DNA of 9,023 nt from an uncultured Phascolarctobacterium sp. (GCA_934234275.1 CAKQHU010000047.1:1-9023), one strand, 5' to 3'; positions 1 through 6,663 are shown, counted from the first letter of the stretch. Notes: generated by a model from the sequence alone, not told the origin. Made by a program: numbers and translations.

Positions 1-12
1 TCGCAGCTTCAT
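1..12 (-). CDS. exbD: ExbD, first codons only (cut by window edge)
   Basis: An ATG at 12-10 overlaps the exbB stop as ATGA and opens a frame reading M-K-L-R before the window ends. A good ribosome binding site (AAGGAG, about ten bases upstream, inside the end of exbB) supports translation from here. ExbD is the partner of ExbB in the inner-membrane complex that uses proton-motive force to energise TonB, and it nearly always follows exbB directly. MKLR is a common type of ExbD beginning. Only four codons are visible, so the identity rests mainly on position and translational coupling, not on protein sequence. Confidence 0.6.
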
Positions 13-629
13 GATCTTGCTCTCCTTGTTTCAGCCTCCAGCAGCGCGCTGAAGCACTGCTCCATATCCGTAATCATATTGTCCATACGGTGGGCGAAAT
101 AGGAATGCGCGCACAGCGAAAGAATGGCTACGCACAAGCCTGTCGCCGTTGCAATCAGCGCTTCACCGATGCCGCCGGTAATCGCCATCGGCGCCCCCGC
201 TTCTACGTTGAAAATGCTGAAGGCACCGATCATGCCCACGATAGTGCCCAACAGACCCAAAAGCGGGGACATCGTTACGATAATGCCCAGATAATCCAGC
301 TTATCGCGCAGCGTCGCCATAAAAATACCGGCACGGCTTTCGAGGAAGGCGCTCTTTTCGGCCTTACCGCCGGCAACAGCCGCTACATCGGCAAGCATCT
401 GCGCGCACTGACCGCTGCCCTTGCGCGCCAGCTCCGTCGCCACAGCAAAATCACCGCTGCGCACGGCGGCACAATAGCGGGAGGCAAAGACAGCGCCGCT
501 GTCCACGCTCTTATAATATATAAACCGCTCAATGGCGATTGCTATCACAGTTATAGAACAGGCGAGCAACGGCCACATAACCAGTCCGCCCTTATGAAAG
601 TACATTATCAAATCTGTTATTGCCTGCAT
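9..629 (-). CDS. exbB: ExbB-type proton channel subunit (MotA/TolQ/ExbB family)
   Basis: Inner-membrane subunit that forms the proton channel with ExbD and powers TonB-dependent receptors. The 206-residue protein has three hydrophobic segments at about residues 16-37, 112-137 and 155-177, the family layout. The conserved core is clear: SPLLGLLGTIVGMIGAF (121-137) and IGEALIATATGL (154-165). The length is typical of short ExbB proteins. The ATG at 629 is preceded by TGAGGAAAAT, a suitable ribosome binding site. It lies 203 bases downstream of the TonB-dependent receptor on the same strand and overlaps exbD by four bases, so it most likely serves that receptor. TolQ is the alternative, but the neighbouring receptor favours ExbB. 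No convincing own promoter was found; a strong hairpin precedes the gene and may separate its expression from that of the receptor. Confidence 0.9.
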   Translation of the reverse strand: MQAITDLIMYFHKGGLVMWPLLACSITVIAIAIERFIYYKSVDSGAVFASRYCAAVRSGDFAVATELARKGSGQCAQMLADVAAVAGGKAEKSAFLESRAGIFMATLRDKLDYLGIIVTMSPLLGLLGTIVGMIGAFSIFNVEAGAPMAITGGIGEALIATATGLCVAILSLCAHSYFAHRMDNMITDMEQCFSALLEAETRRARS

Positions 630-675
630 ATTTTCCTCACAAATCTACAAATGCTGTCGTACTTTTATAGGAGTT

Positions 676-713
676 GCATACTGCTCCCCAAAGTACAGAA
701 AGGAGCAGTATGC
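676..713 (-). repeat. Perfect 12-bp inverted repeat (hairpin) ahead of exbB
   Basis: Arms gcatactgctcc (676-687) and ggagcagtatgc (702-713) are exact reverse complements around a 14-base loop. No T-run follows on either strand, so it is not a standard intrinsic terminator. On the minus-strand transcript it would lie about 47 bases before the exbB start. Seven loop bases (690-696, aaagtac on the plus strand) are also complementary to 659-665 (gtacttt) just downstream, so a pseudoknot or alternative fold is possible. It could act as an mRNA stability or processing element between receptor and exbB, or as a DNA operator. The function is unknown. Confidence 0.7.
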
Positions 714-758
714 TGTATATTATGGAATCAAAACACTAATTAAAACTCTTCAGTTTTT

Positions 759-806
759 GCCAAGGCTTCTCTTGTAGAGGAGCTGTCAGCGTAGCTGACT
801 GAGGAG
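759..806. repeat. REP-like palindromic intergenic repeat
   Basis: Two adjacent hairpins occupy the gap between receptor and exbB. The first is gcttctc/gaggagc (765-771 with 777-783, one wobble pair, 5-base loop). The second is gtcagc/gctgac (785-790 with 794-799, loop gta). The layout 'gccaaggct ... gagct gtcagc gta gctgac tgagg' resembles an interspersed element I recall from many gut Firmicutes genomes; that is memory, not a search result. A small perfect stem, aaaact/agtttt with a 4-base loop (742-757), abuts it. Only one copy was seen in this window. It begins about 27 bases past the receptor stop in the transcript direction, a typical site for REP-type elements. Confidence 0.65.
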
Positions 807-832
807 TATAACTTTACCTGCGCTTGCAGAAA

Positions 833-2848
833 TTAGAAGGTCCACTCAGCACCAGCACGCCACATACGACCATCAAGCCACAAGTTTTCACCAAAATCTT
901 TATCAAAGATATTGTCTACACCAGCGTAAACGCGGCAATTTTTATTAATTACCTTATCAACGATGAAATTAACCGTATTATATGTGTAATCTTCACCAGA
1001 GTAACGATAATCAACATACCATTTATTCGCCAAAGTTGCAGTCAACGGATTTTCTTCTGCATCAGTCCAGCTTAATGTAATAGCACCAGAATGTTTAGCT
1101 CTGCTGGATAAACGCTCATCCGTGTCTTTGTCTTTAGCACTTAAATAAGTATAGTTAGTCATTAAATTCCAATGTCCATCAAAATTATAACCAAATTCAA
1201 CTTCAGTACCAAAAATTTCAGCTTTATTAATATTTTCATAACTGCTATCAGCACGAGCAGCCAAGCCAGGAATATACTTATTCAGCAGATTTCCGTCTGC
1301 ATCATAATATTTAGTATCTGAACTATTAATCATATCTTTGATTCTGTTATAGAACGGAGATACTTTATAATTTGCTTTACCACTTTCGCCTTCAAAAGAA
1401 AGATCTACATCAAAAGATTTTTCAGGCTGTAAATCAGGATTACCAACAACATTAACCGTCATACCACCCATTGCTTTTTGCATATTAGCATACAGCTCGT
1501 ATAAAGTCGGTGCGCGATAACCGGTGCCAACATTAAATTTAATTCTATTGTTAGCATTCAAGCTATAAGTAGAACCAAGTTTAGCAGTAACTTCACTGCC
1601 AAACTGTTCATGATAATCCCAACGCAGCGCGGGAATAACTAACAGCTTATCGCCAACCTTAATCTCGTCCTGCACATAGGCTGCGTAAGTATCAACAGAA
1701 TGATCAGAAACACCAACACCCCAAGGCATTACCGGCAAGAACAAAGAGCGGTAAGTTCTGTCAGATGTTTCATGCTTATATTCAGCACCATAAGTAACTT
1801 TATTGTTTGCGTCAGCAGAATAAGTGTTTTTGCCTTCAACCACTAATTTTTTGAATTTATGGTCGTCATCAGTGTTCAGAAAAGAACCGAATGCCATAGA
1901 ATACGGTTTATCCTTATAGGACTTCACAGCAGTCTGCTTTTTGCTTAGTTCGCTGTAATAAGTTCTGAAGCTATAATCGTTCTTCTGATCTTTACCATAA
2001 TACATTAAACCAAAATCTTTGCGTTCTTGATTGTAGGATTGGTTTTGGGTAGATAAACCATAAGTTGCACTAGTAGAAGCTGCATCAGTTTGTAATTTTT
2101 CTTTCATGTAACCTGCAGTAATATCTAAGCCACGATTTTCATCAAAAGCATAATCTACGTCAGCATTAAAGTACAATTTGTTACCAAATTGGTTGCTGTT
2201 GCCGGGACTGCTAAAACGCTCACGAACTTTAGTACGACGACCATCAATCTTTACAGCAACTTTGCCCTGGCGCCCAGAAGCATAATTAAAGTATTCGCTA
2301 GTTTCTTTAGAGCCAGTGCTAAAACCGACCACAGCATTAGGACTAGAAGCTTTCTTGGTAATAATGTTAATAACACCACCCATAGCTTCAGAACCATAGA
2401 TAGCACTACCAGCACCACGAATAATTTCAATACGCTCAACATCAGCCATGTTAATACGATTCAAAACATATACATTCTGAGTAGCAGGAGTATCTTCATC
2501 AGCCATACGCTTGCCATCGACAAGTATCAAGCTGTGCATTGTATCCATACCACGAACCATGACTTGATTACCAGTCATACCAAAGCTTTGTACTTCAATA
2601 CCAGTAGCATATTTTAAGGCATCTTGCACACTATAAGCACCCATTTGCTTCATTTCTTCTTGAGTAACTACTTGAACGGCAGTAGGTACCTCTTTTTTCT
2701 CCAGCTGCGTTTTCGTCGCGGTCACAACATAATCCGCACCGCTGTATTCATCGTAATTGTCTGCTTCCGCAGCAAATGCCATATGACCGACTGCGCTGAC
2801 AACGCAGGCAGTGAGCAAGGCTATCTTCTTTTTGTTTAAATTTCTCAT
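833..2848 (-). CDS. TonB-dependent outer-membrane receptor (BtuB/heme/siderophore type)
   Basis: A 671-residue outer-membrane gated barrel that binds a scarce cargo, probably heme or a ferric chelate, and imports it with TonB energy. Residues 1-26 form a signal peptide (KKK start, hydrophobic core, AFA cleavage). DYVVTATK (39-46) is a TonB box. The plug domain covers about 50-165 and holds VRGMD, ILVDGKR and VERIEIIRGAGSAIYGS. The rest is barrel and ends in a terminal Phe, as outer-membrane barrels do. YRAPTLYELY (444-453) and NPDLQPEKS (470-478) match the FRAP/NPNL region of heme and corrinoid receptors, but no His lies between them. I chose ATG 2848 because AGAGGTG precedes it; an ATG at 2872 has no ribosome binding site and would extend the signal peptide oddly. 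The gene is visibly richer in A+T than the transporter genes. Cargo cannot be assigned from sequence alone. Confidence 0.92.
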   Translation of the reverse strand: MRNLNKKKIALLTACVVSAVGHMAFAAEADNYDEYSGADYVVTATKTQLEKKEVPTAVQVVTQEEMKQMGAYSVQDALKYATGIEVQSFGMTGNQVMVRGMDTMHSLILVDGKRMADEDTPATQNVYVLNRINMADVERIEIIRGAGSAIYGSEAMGGVINIITKKASSPNAVVGFSTGSKETSEYFNYASGRQGKVAVKIDGRRTKVRERFSSPGNSNQFGNKLYFNADVDYAFDENRGLDITAGYMKEKLQTDAASTSATYGLSTQNQSYNQERKDFGLMYYGKDQKNDYSFRTYYSELSKKQTAVKSYKDKPYSMAFGSFLNTDDDHKFKKLVVEGKNTYSADANNKVTYGAEYKHETSDRTYRSLFLPVMPWGVGVSDHSVDTYAAYVQDEIKVGDKLLVIPALRWDYHEQFGSEVTAKLGSTYSLNANNRIKFNVGTGYRAPTLYELYANMQKAMGGMTVNVVGNPDLQPEKSFDVDLSFEGESGKANYKVSPFYNRIKDMINSSDTKYYDADGNLLNKYIPGLAARADSSYENINKAEIFGTEVEFGYNFDGHWNLMTNYTYLSAKDKDTDERLSSRAKHSGAITLSWTDAEENPLTATLANKWYVDYRYSGEDYTYNTVNFIVDKVINKNCRVYAGVDNIFDKDFGENLWLDGRMWRAGAEWTF

Positions 2849-2872
2849 AATGCACCTCTTTTTTCTATTCAT

Positions 2873-2913
2873 TTTATGGTATATTTCACACCCATAAAGT
2901 CAGCATTCGCTAA
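2873..2913 (-). promoter_or_regulatory. Candidate receptor promoter with operator-like dyad
   Basis: Upstream of the receptor start is a weak promoter candidate: CTGACT (2898-2903) as -35 and TACCAT (2876-2881) as -10, 16 bases apart. Overlapping the -35 is TCAGC-N4-GCTAA (2900-2913), which differs at one base of one arm from the TTAGC-N4-GCTAA dyads at the head of the transporter operon. A perfect 7-bp inverted repeat (tttatgg 2873-2879, ccataaa 2892-2898) spans the promoter. The operator match is the better argument; the promoter elements are only moderately close to consensus. Confidence 0.4.
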
Positions 2914-2941
2914 CCCACGGGTAAAAAAATATCGGAAGAAT

Positions 2942-3799
2942 TTATTTTCTGTCGAACCATACGACAAAATCACCGGCAGGCTGTGCGCCCTTTTGCTTGC
3001 GCTCCAAGGGTGTGATAACAGCCACCTTTAATTTCGGACGCAAGGCTTCCAGCTTCTGTGTTGTACCCAGATGCGCGTCGGAATGGAAGCAGCCGTTGAT
3101 ATGCAAAATCTGCATATCCGGATGTGCGTCGGCAAACGCAGCAATACTCTCGGCCATCTTGTCATCCTTCAGGCATTGTGCCGCATAGACTGCTGCTAAA
3201 CGCGCTGGCGGCATTTTCATCGGCGCTTCCGGAGAGTTCATCTGCGCATAAAATTTTTCTTTATACGCGCCTTCCGGAGCGTAAGTATGCTGAGGCAGCC
3301 ATTTTTCGTACTGCGCGTCAATACCGGCAGTTGTACCATTATTTTTAGCTACATGCGCAGCTAAAAAGCGGGGTACATTGGCAGCAACAACAGGCATTTT
3401 GTTTTCCTTGGCAAAATTTACCAGCGGCGCATAATCCGTGCGGTAATTGGGCCACGGACGGCTTGCAGCCAGAAAATCATCCTCGCTGAGGCTGCCGGCT
3501 AAAAAGCTGTCCAACCTTGGCTGGTTATCTGCTTCAAACATCTCTATAGATAAAGCGAGTTTGTCACCCTGCAGCTTATGCATAGCCTTTAACAGGTCTG
3601 ATTCAGCCTGATGAATTTCGCCTTGGTCGTGAAATTCACCAAAGAAAACTATGTCATATTTTTGCAGCCTTTGCGCCAGCTGCGCAGCGTTCAAATCCTT
3701 GCCGCTGCCTGCGTCACCGAACTGCGCCGCACCTGCGGCACCTGCGCCTAGGCACAGCATTGCCATGCTGAGAGCGATTGTTTTCATGAATTTATTCAT
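2942..3799 (-). CDS. chaN: ChaN-like heme-uptake-associated protein (ChaN/Tiki superfamily)
   Basis: A 285-residue exported protein of the ChaN family (DUF399), whose Campylobacter member binds heme. Visible hallmarks are VFFGEFHDQGEIHQ (51-64), LSIEMFEADNQ (83-93), WPNYRTDYAPL (116-126), VVAANVPR (137-144), AQCLKDDKMAESI (207-219) and INGCFHSDAHLGT (234-246). The N-terminus is a signal peptide (MKTIALSMAMLCLGAGAAGAA); its only Cys is preceded by Leu and does not form a normal lipobox, so the protein is probably soluble and periplasmic and not a lipoprotein. I chose ATG 3799, ten bases after GAGGAG. ATG 3808 would leave that ribosome binding site one base away. The gene begins just beyond the ATPase stop, so it is probably coupled to the ABC transporter. 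Its position between transporter and receptor supports a role in heme or iron handling; the exact step is inferred. Confidence 0.85.
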   Translation of the reverse strand: MNKFMKTIALSMAMLCLGAGAAGAAQFGDAGSGKDLNAAQLAQRLQKYDIVFFGEFHDQGEIHQAESDLLKAMHKLQGDKLALSIEMFEADNQPRLDSFLAGSLSEDDFLAASRPWPNYRTDYAPLVNFAKENKMPVVAANVPRFLAAHVAKNNGTTAGIDAQYEKWLPQHTYAPEGAYKEKFYAQMNSPEAPMKMPPARLAAVYAAQCLKDDKMAESIAAFADAHPDMQILHINGCFHSDAHLGTTQKLEALRPKLKVAVITPLERKQKGAQPAGDFVVWFDRK

Positions 3800-3800
3800 C

Positions 3801-4604
3801 TTAATCATGCTCCTCTACACTATACGGAAAGCACACGGGGTACTGTGTCCCATTGGCCTCGACACGCATAATCACGGCCTTCACATCGTAAAGCTCTTCA
3901 ATCACAGACTGCGTGAACACCTCGTCCGTAGGTCCGTCTGCCATAATCGTGCCCTTTTTTAGCGCAATCAATCGCTCACTGTAGCGCGCCGCATGGTTCA
4001 GATCGTGCAGCACCATGATAACCGTCAGCCCCATTTCGTTATGCAATCGCACAACCAGCTCCATCAGCTCCAGCTGATGATGCACGTCCAGATAAGTAGT
4101 AGGCTCATCGAGCAGCAGAATCTTCGGCTTCTGTGCCAGCGCCATGGCCAGCCACGCGCGTTGACGTTCACCGCCGCTCAGGGTATGCACCAGGCGCGTA
4201 CGCAGCGGTCCCAGCTCCGTAAACTCCAGCGCCTCTTCAATCGCCAGGCGGTCCTCCTGATTGAGGCCGTCAAAGAACTTGCGGTACGGCATGCGTCCGT
4301 AGCACACAAGCTCCTCCACCGTCGTGCCGCCGGGAGCGTTCGCACTCTGCGCCATCACCGCCAGCGTGCGCGCCACTTCCTCGGTCGACATTTTATTGAT
4401 GTCCTTGCTGTCGAGATAAACCGCACCTCTCGCAGGCTCCAGCAGGCGGCAGAGCGCCTTCAGCAGCGTTGATTTGCCGCTGCCGTTCGGCCCGATAATC
4501 GTCACAATCTCCGGCCGGGAAATATCCAGCGTCAGGTCCCTGATTATCGTGTGCTCGCCGTAGCGCAGGGTGATTTTTTGTGTATGTAATGTCGGGATAT
4601 TCAT
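3801..4604 (-). CDS. ABC transporter ATP-binding protein, FecE/FepC/BtuD type
   Basis: A cytoplasmic ATPase of 267 residues that drives import of a ferric chelate, heme or corrinoid through the adjacent permease. All nucleotide-binding motifs are intact: Walker A GPNGSGKST (38-46), Q-loop Gln86, signature LSGGERQRAW (142-151), Walker B ILLLDEP (162-168), D-loop YLD (171-173) and switch His200 in LHDLNHA. The length is standard for the iron-chelate branch. The start at 4604 lies three bases past the permease stop; GGAGG sits about 12 bases upstream, slightly far but usable. The C-terminal 20-30 residues, which continue past the usual DEVFTQ region into a short beta-rich tail, are common in this branch. 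Heme, siderophore and B12 ATPases cannot be separated by sequence alone; the ChaN-like neighbour favours heme or iron. Confidence 0.93.
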   Translation of the reverse strand: MNIPTLHTQKITLRYGEHTIIRDLTLDISRPEIVTIIGPNGSGKSTLLKALCRLLEPARGAVYLDSKDINKMSTEEVARTLAVMAQSANAPGGTTVEELVCYGRMPYRKFFDGLNQEDRLAIEEALEFTELGPLRTRLVHTLSGGERQRAWLAMALAQKPKILLLDEPTTYLDVHHQLELMELVVRLHNEMGLTVIMVLHDLNHAARYSERLIALKKGTIMADGPTDEVFTQSVIEELYDVKAVIMRVEANGTQYPVCFPYSVEEHD

Positions 4605-4607
4605 AGC

Positions 4608-5606
4608 TTAACGCATCCTCCGTTTCAGCAGATACAAGAAGAACGGACCGCCGATGAAGGACATGAAGATGCCCACGGGGATTTCCAGCGGACTGAAAAG
4701 CGTTCTTGCCGCCGTATCAGCCAGAGTTACCACCGCACCGCCGGCAATCGCCGCACAGGGCAGCAGGTATTCGTGGTCGCTGCCGATTAACAGGCGCATG
4801 ATGTGCGGCACGATGAGGCCCACAAAGCCCAGCATGCCTGCCACGCTTACGGAAACCGCCGCCAGCAGCGCGGAAAGAAAGATTAAAATTGTGCGCATGC
4901 GCATGACGCGTACGCCCAAGCTTTTGGCCAGCTCATCACCCAACTGCAACGCATTTAGGGAACGCGCACACAAAATCGTGCCGATAATACCAATCGCGCT
5001 ATAAGGCAAAAGCATCTCCACATGCCCCCAGCTGCGCCCCTGAAAGCCGCCGGCCATCCACATCACAGTTCCCTGGATTCTGTCACTGTAAAACACGTTC
5101 AGCGCCGCCATACCGCCACCGAAGAAGGTGGCAACCGCCACGCCCGCCAGAATCATGCGCAAGGGGTTGATGCCCTTTTCCCACGCCAGGAAAAAGACGA
5201 TGCCTGTGGAAAGCACGGCGCCGACGAAGGCTGCCAGCGGCACCATAGCGGACTGCTCGGGAAAGAGCAGCATTACGATCATGGCGAACAGGCCCGCACC
5301 GGCACTCACACCGATAATGCCGGGGTCTGCCAACGGGTTGTGCAGCACGCCCTGCAGGTTGCAGCCTGCCAGCGCCAGATTGGCGCCCACCAGCACGGTC
5401 ACAATCGTGCGAGGCAGGCGGATGAGGTTCACAATGCGGTCGGTGTCCGCATCGGCCTCACCCGTCAGCGCTGCCCAGGTTTCGCCCATCGAAAGGCTCA
5501 CCGTACCGCTGCCGATGCTCACGAAGATGCCTGCGACGAGCAGGAGGCACAGGCCGAAGAAGACCGCTATACGCATTTTTTCTTTTGTTTTGGCATCATT
5601 ACTCAT
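4608..5606 (-). CDS. FecCD-family ABC transporter permease
   Basis: Inner-membrane channel subunit of the same importer, 332 residues and strongly hydrophobic, as expected for the roughly ten-helix FecCD/BtuC family. Hallmarks are IRLPRTIVTVLVGANLALAG (62-81), HNPLADPGIIGVSAGAG (89-105), GMLGFVGLIVPHIMRLLIG in the second half (the coupling region contacting the ATPase), and the C-terminal PLEIPVGIFMSFIGGPFF. Only one permease gene is present, so it presumably works as a homodimer, as BtuC and HmuU do; FecC/FecD and FepD/FepG use two. ATG 5606 overlaps the binding-protein stop by one base (TAATG) and has GGAGAGG eight bases upstream. Base composition is G+C rich (34 of 60 in bases 5161-5220), unlike the receptor gene. 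Confidence 0.93.
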   Translation of the reverse strand: MSNDAKTKEKMRIAVFFGLCLLLVAGIFVSIGSGTVSLSMGETWAALTGEADADTDRIVNLIRLPRTIVTVLVGANLALAGCNLQGVLHNPLADPGIIGVSAGAGLFAMIVMLLFPEQSAMVPLAAFVGAVLSTGIVFFLAWEKGINPLRMILAGVAVATFFGGGMAALNVFYSDRIQGTVMWMAGGFQGRSWGHVEMLLPYSAIGIIGTILCARSLNALQLGDELAKSLGVRVMRMRTILIFLSALLAAVSVSVAGMLGFVGLIVPHIMRLLIGSDHEYLLPCAAIAGGAVVTLADTAARTLFSPLEIPVGIFMSFIGGPFFLYLLKRRMR

Positions 5607-6556
5607 TACTTGGCCTCTCCATAGATATATTCTTTCATAATCTTCATAGCGTCGATAGTGTGCGTGCCGGGGTTAACGGTAAACAGGCTCGGCGGCAGCT
5701 GGTAGACGCGGTTATTCTTCACGGCGTTTACGTCATGCCAGATGGCGTTGTCACGCATATTGGCGCGCAGCTTTTCCAGAATTTCCTTGCTGCCGCCCAT
5801 GGTAATCAGCATCACGACATCTGGGTTTTCCTTGGCTACGAATTCCATGCTCAGCGGAATGTAGCTGCTGTCCTTCACGTTCTCGGCCTTGTCCGCAATG
5901 TTCACAGCGCCCAAACGCTCCGCCAGGTCACCGCCGAAGCTCTTTTTGGTGGACATGTTGAAGCTGTCCGGCGAGCCGAAGATGATCAGCACCTTCGGAC
6001 CCTTGCCCTTCTGTACGTCCTGCGTCAGCGCGGCATATTCCTTTTCAATCTGCGCACGCTTGGCAGCGGCTTCCTTTTCCTTGCCGGCAAAGCGGCCGAA
6101 GTCGTCTATGCTTTTCAGCACGTCCTCATAGGAGTTTATCATGTTCAGGTAAAGCGGCACGCCGGCCATTTCCAAGGGCTTGCGCAGCATTACGTGGAAG
6201 GGTACGTTGGTGCCTACAACAAGATCAGGCTTCAGGCTCATGATTTTTTCCAGATTAGGCGCGTGGATCATGCCTACTTCGGGAATGTCCTTAATGCTTT
6301 CCTTGATGTCGTCTGGATATGAAGTGCTGGTAGGTCTGCCGACGGCCTTGCCACCGATGGAGGCGAAGATTTCCAGATTGGAGGCATTGAGAAAGATGAT
6401 TCTTTTGGGCTCCTCGGGGATGTGTACCTTGGCGCCGGTGCTGTCGGTTACGCTGATGGCAGCGTTGGCTGCGAGCTTGTGCTGGCCTCTTGCCAGAAGA
6501 AAGTAGCCTGCCAGGGCTATGATTACGACAAATACGAGTAAGATATATTTTTTCAT
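5606..6556 (-). CDS. Periplasmic iron-chelate/heme binding protein of ABC importer (PBP family PF01497)
   Basis: Substrate-binding protein, 316 residues, first gene of the uptake operon. Residues 4-22 form a hydrophobic segment after MKK, either a signal peptide or an uncleaved anchor; no lipobox Cys is present, unlike most Firmicutes binding proteins, which fits a periplasm under an outer membrane. The mature part has the helical-backbone class features: PKRIIFLNASNLEIFASIG (50-68), LEKIMSLKPDLVVGTN, the long linking helix region rich in Lys/Glu, GGDLAERLGAVNIADK, and NNRVYQLPPSLFTVNPG near the end. The ATG at 6556 is chosen because AAAGGGAG lies six bases upstream; a TTG at 6562 would abut that site. 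It overlaps the permease start by one base. Cargo is unknown: heme, ferric siderophore or corrinoid are all served by this family, and the ChaN-like gene favours the first two. Confidence 0.9.
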   Translation of the reverse strand: MKKYILLVFVVIIALAGYFLLARGQHKLAANAAISVTDSTGAKVHIPEEPKRIIFLNASNLEIFASIGGKAVGRPTSTSYPDDIKESIKDIPEVGMIHAPNLEKIMSLKPDLVVGTNVPFHVMLRKPLEMAGVPLYLNMINSYEDVLKSIDDFGRFAGKEKEAAAKRAQIEKEYAALTQDVQKGKGPKVLIIFGSPDSFNMSTKKSFGGDLAERLGAVNIADKAENVKDSSYIPLSMEFVAKENPDVVMLITMGGSKEILEKLRANMRDNAIWHDVNAVKNNRVYQLPPSLFTVNPGTHTIDAMKIMKEYIYGEAK

Positions 6557-6576
6557 ACGCAACTCCCTTTACAATA

Positions 6577-6590
6577 TTAGCTAGCGCTAT
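6577..6590. promoter_or_regulatory. Operator-like dyad C in the leader
   Basis: TTAGCTAGCGCTAT shares the TAGC-N4-GCTA core of the two stronger dyads nearby, with a mismatch at the outer base. It lies in the predicted leader of the binding-protein mRNA, about 33-46 bases past the estimated transcription start. It is the weakest of the three by symmetry. Confidence 0.45.
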
Positions 6591-6603
6591 CTTTATAATT
6601 AAA

Positions 6604-6617
6604 TTAGCCTAGTCTAA
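6604..6617. promoter_or_regulatory. Operator-like dyad A just downstream of the promoter
   Basis: TTAGCCTAGTCTAA is a 14-base palindrome with one mismatched pair (6608/6613). It sits right after the expected transcription start, where a bound repressor would block RNA polymerase. The pattern TTAGs-N4-nCTAA has the spacing of DtxR/IdeR-family operators (core TTAGG-N4-CCTAA). The regulator itself is not in the window. Confidence 0.6.
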
Positions 6618-6629
6618 CTTTACTATGAC

Positions 6630-6658
6630 ATTATCTTATAAGATGGTGGTTTTGTCAA
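6630..6658 (-). promoter_or_regulatory. Main promoter of the iron/heme uptake operon
   Basis: On the minus strand, a perfect -35 TTGACA (6658-6653) is followed after exactly 17 bases by -10 GATAAT (6635-6630), one base off the sigma-70/sigma-A consensus. Start of transcription is expected near 6623, giving a leader of about 67 bases to the binding-protein ATG at 6556, too short for a cobalamin riboswitch. Operator-like dyads flank it on both sides, so it is probably strong and tightly repressed. It should drive at least the binding protein, permease, ATPase and ChaN-like genes. Confidence 0.8.
6633..6644. promoter_or_regulatory. Perfect 12-bp palindrome over the -10
   Basis: ATCTTATAAGAT reads the same on both strands and covers half of the -10 and the adjacent spacer. 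Its sequence differs from the TTAGC-N4-GCTAA dyads, so it might bind a second regulator, or it may simply reflect an A/T-rich promoter. No family is assigned. Confidence 0.35.
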
Positions 6659-6663
6659 GATAA

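Noticed and set aside
90..743. Plus-strand open frame of 217 codons
   Set aside because: Antisense to exbB, whose conserved membrane segments are unmistakable; the frame also runs through the hairpin region.
2849..2872. Earlier ATG (2872) for the receptor
   Set aside because: No ribosome binding site upstream, whereas AGAGGTG precedes ATG 2848, which starts a normal signal peptide.
2911..2927. Possible terminator after the ChaN-like gene (accc/gggt followed by A-run on plus strand)
   Set aside because: The stem is four pairs at most, and on the transcribed minus strand the T-run comes before the stem, not after it.
5022..5624. Plus-strand open frame of 200 codons
   Set aside because: Antisense shadow of the G+C-rich permease gene; translation is His/Arg/Gln rich, as typical of reverse-frame artefacts.
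5585..6322. Plus-strand open frame of 245 codons
   Set aside because: It lies wholly antisense to the binding protein and permease end, both of which have clear family motifs; its His/Val-rich translation matches no family I know and has no ribosome binding site of note.
6557..6562. TTG start (6562) for the binding protein
   Set aside because: It would abut the GGGAG ribosome binding site with no spacing; ATG 6556 is correctly spaced.
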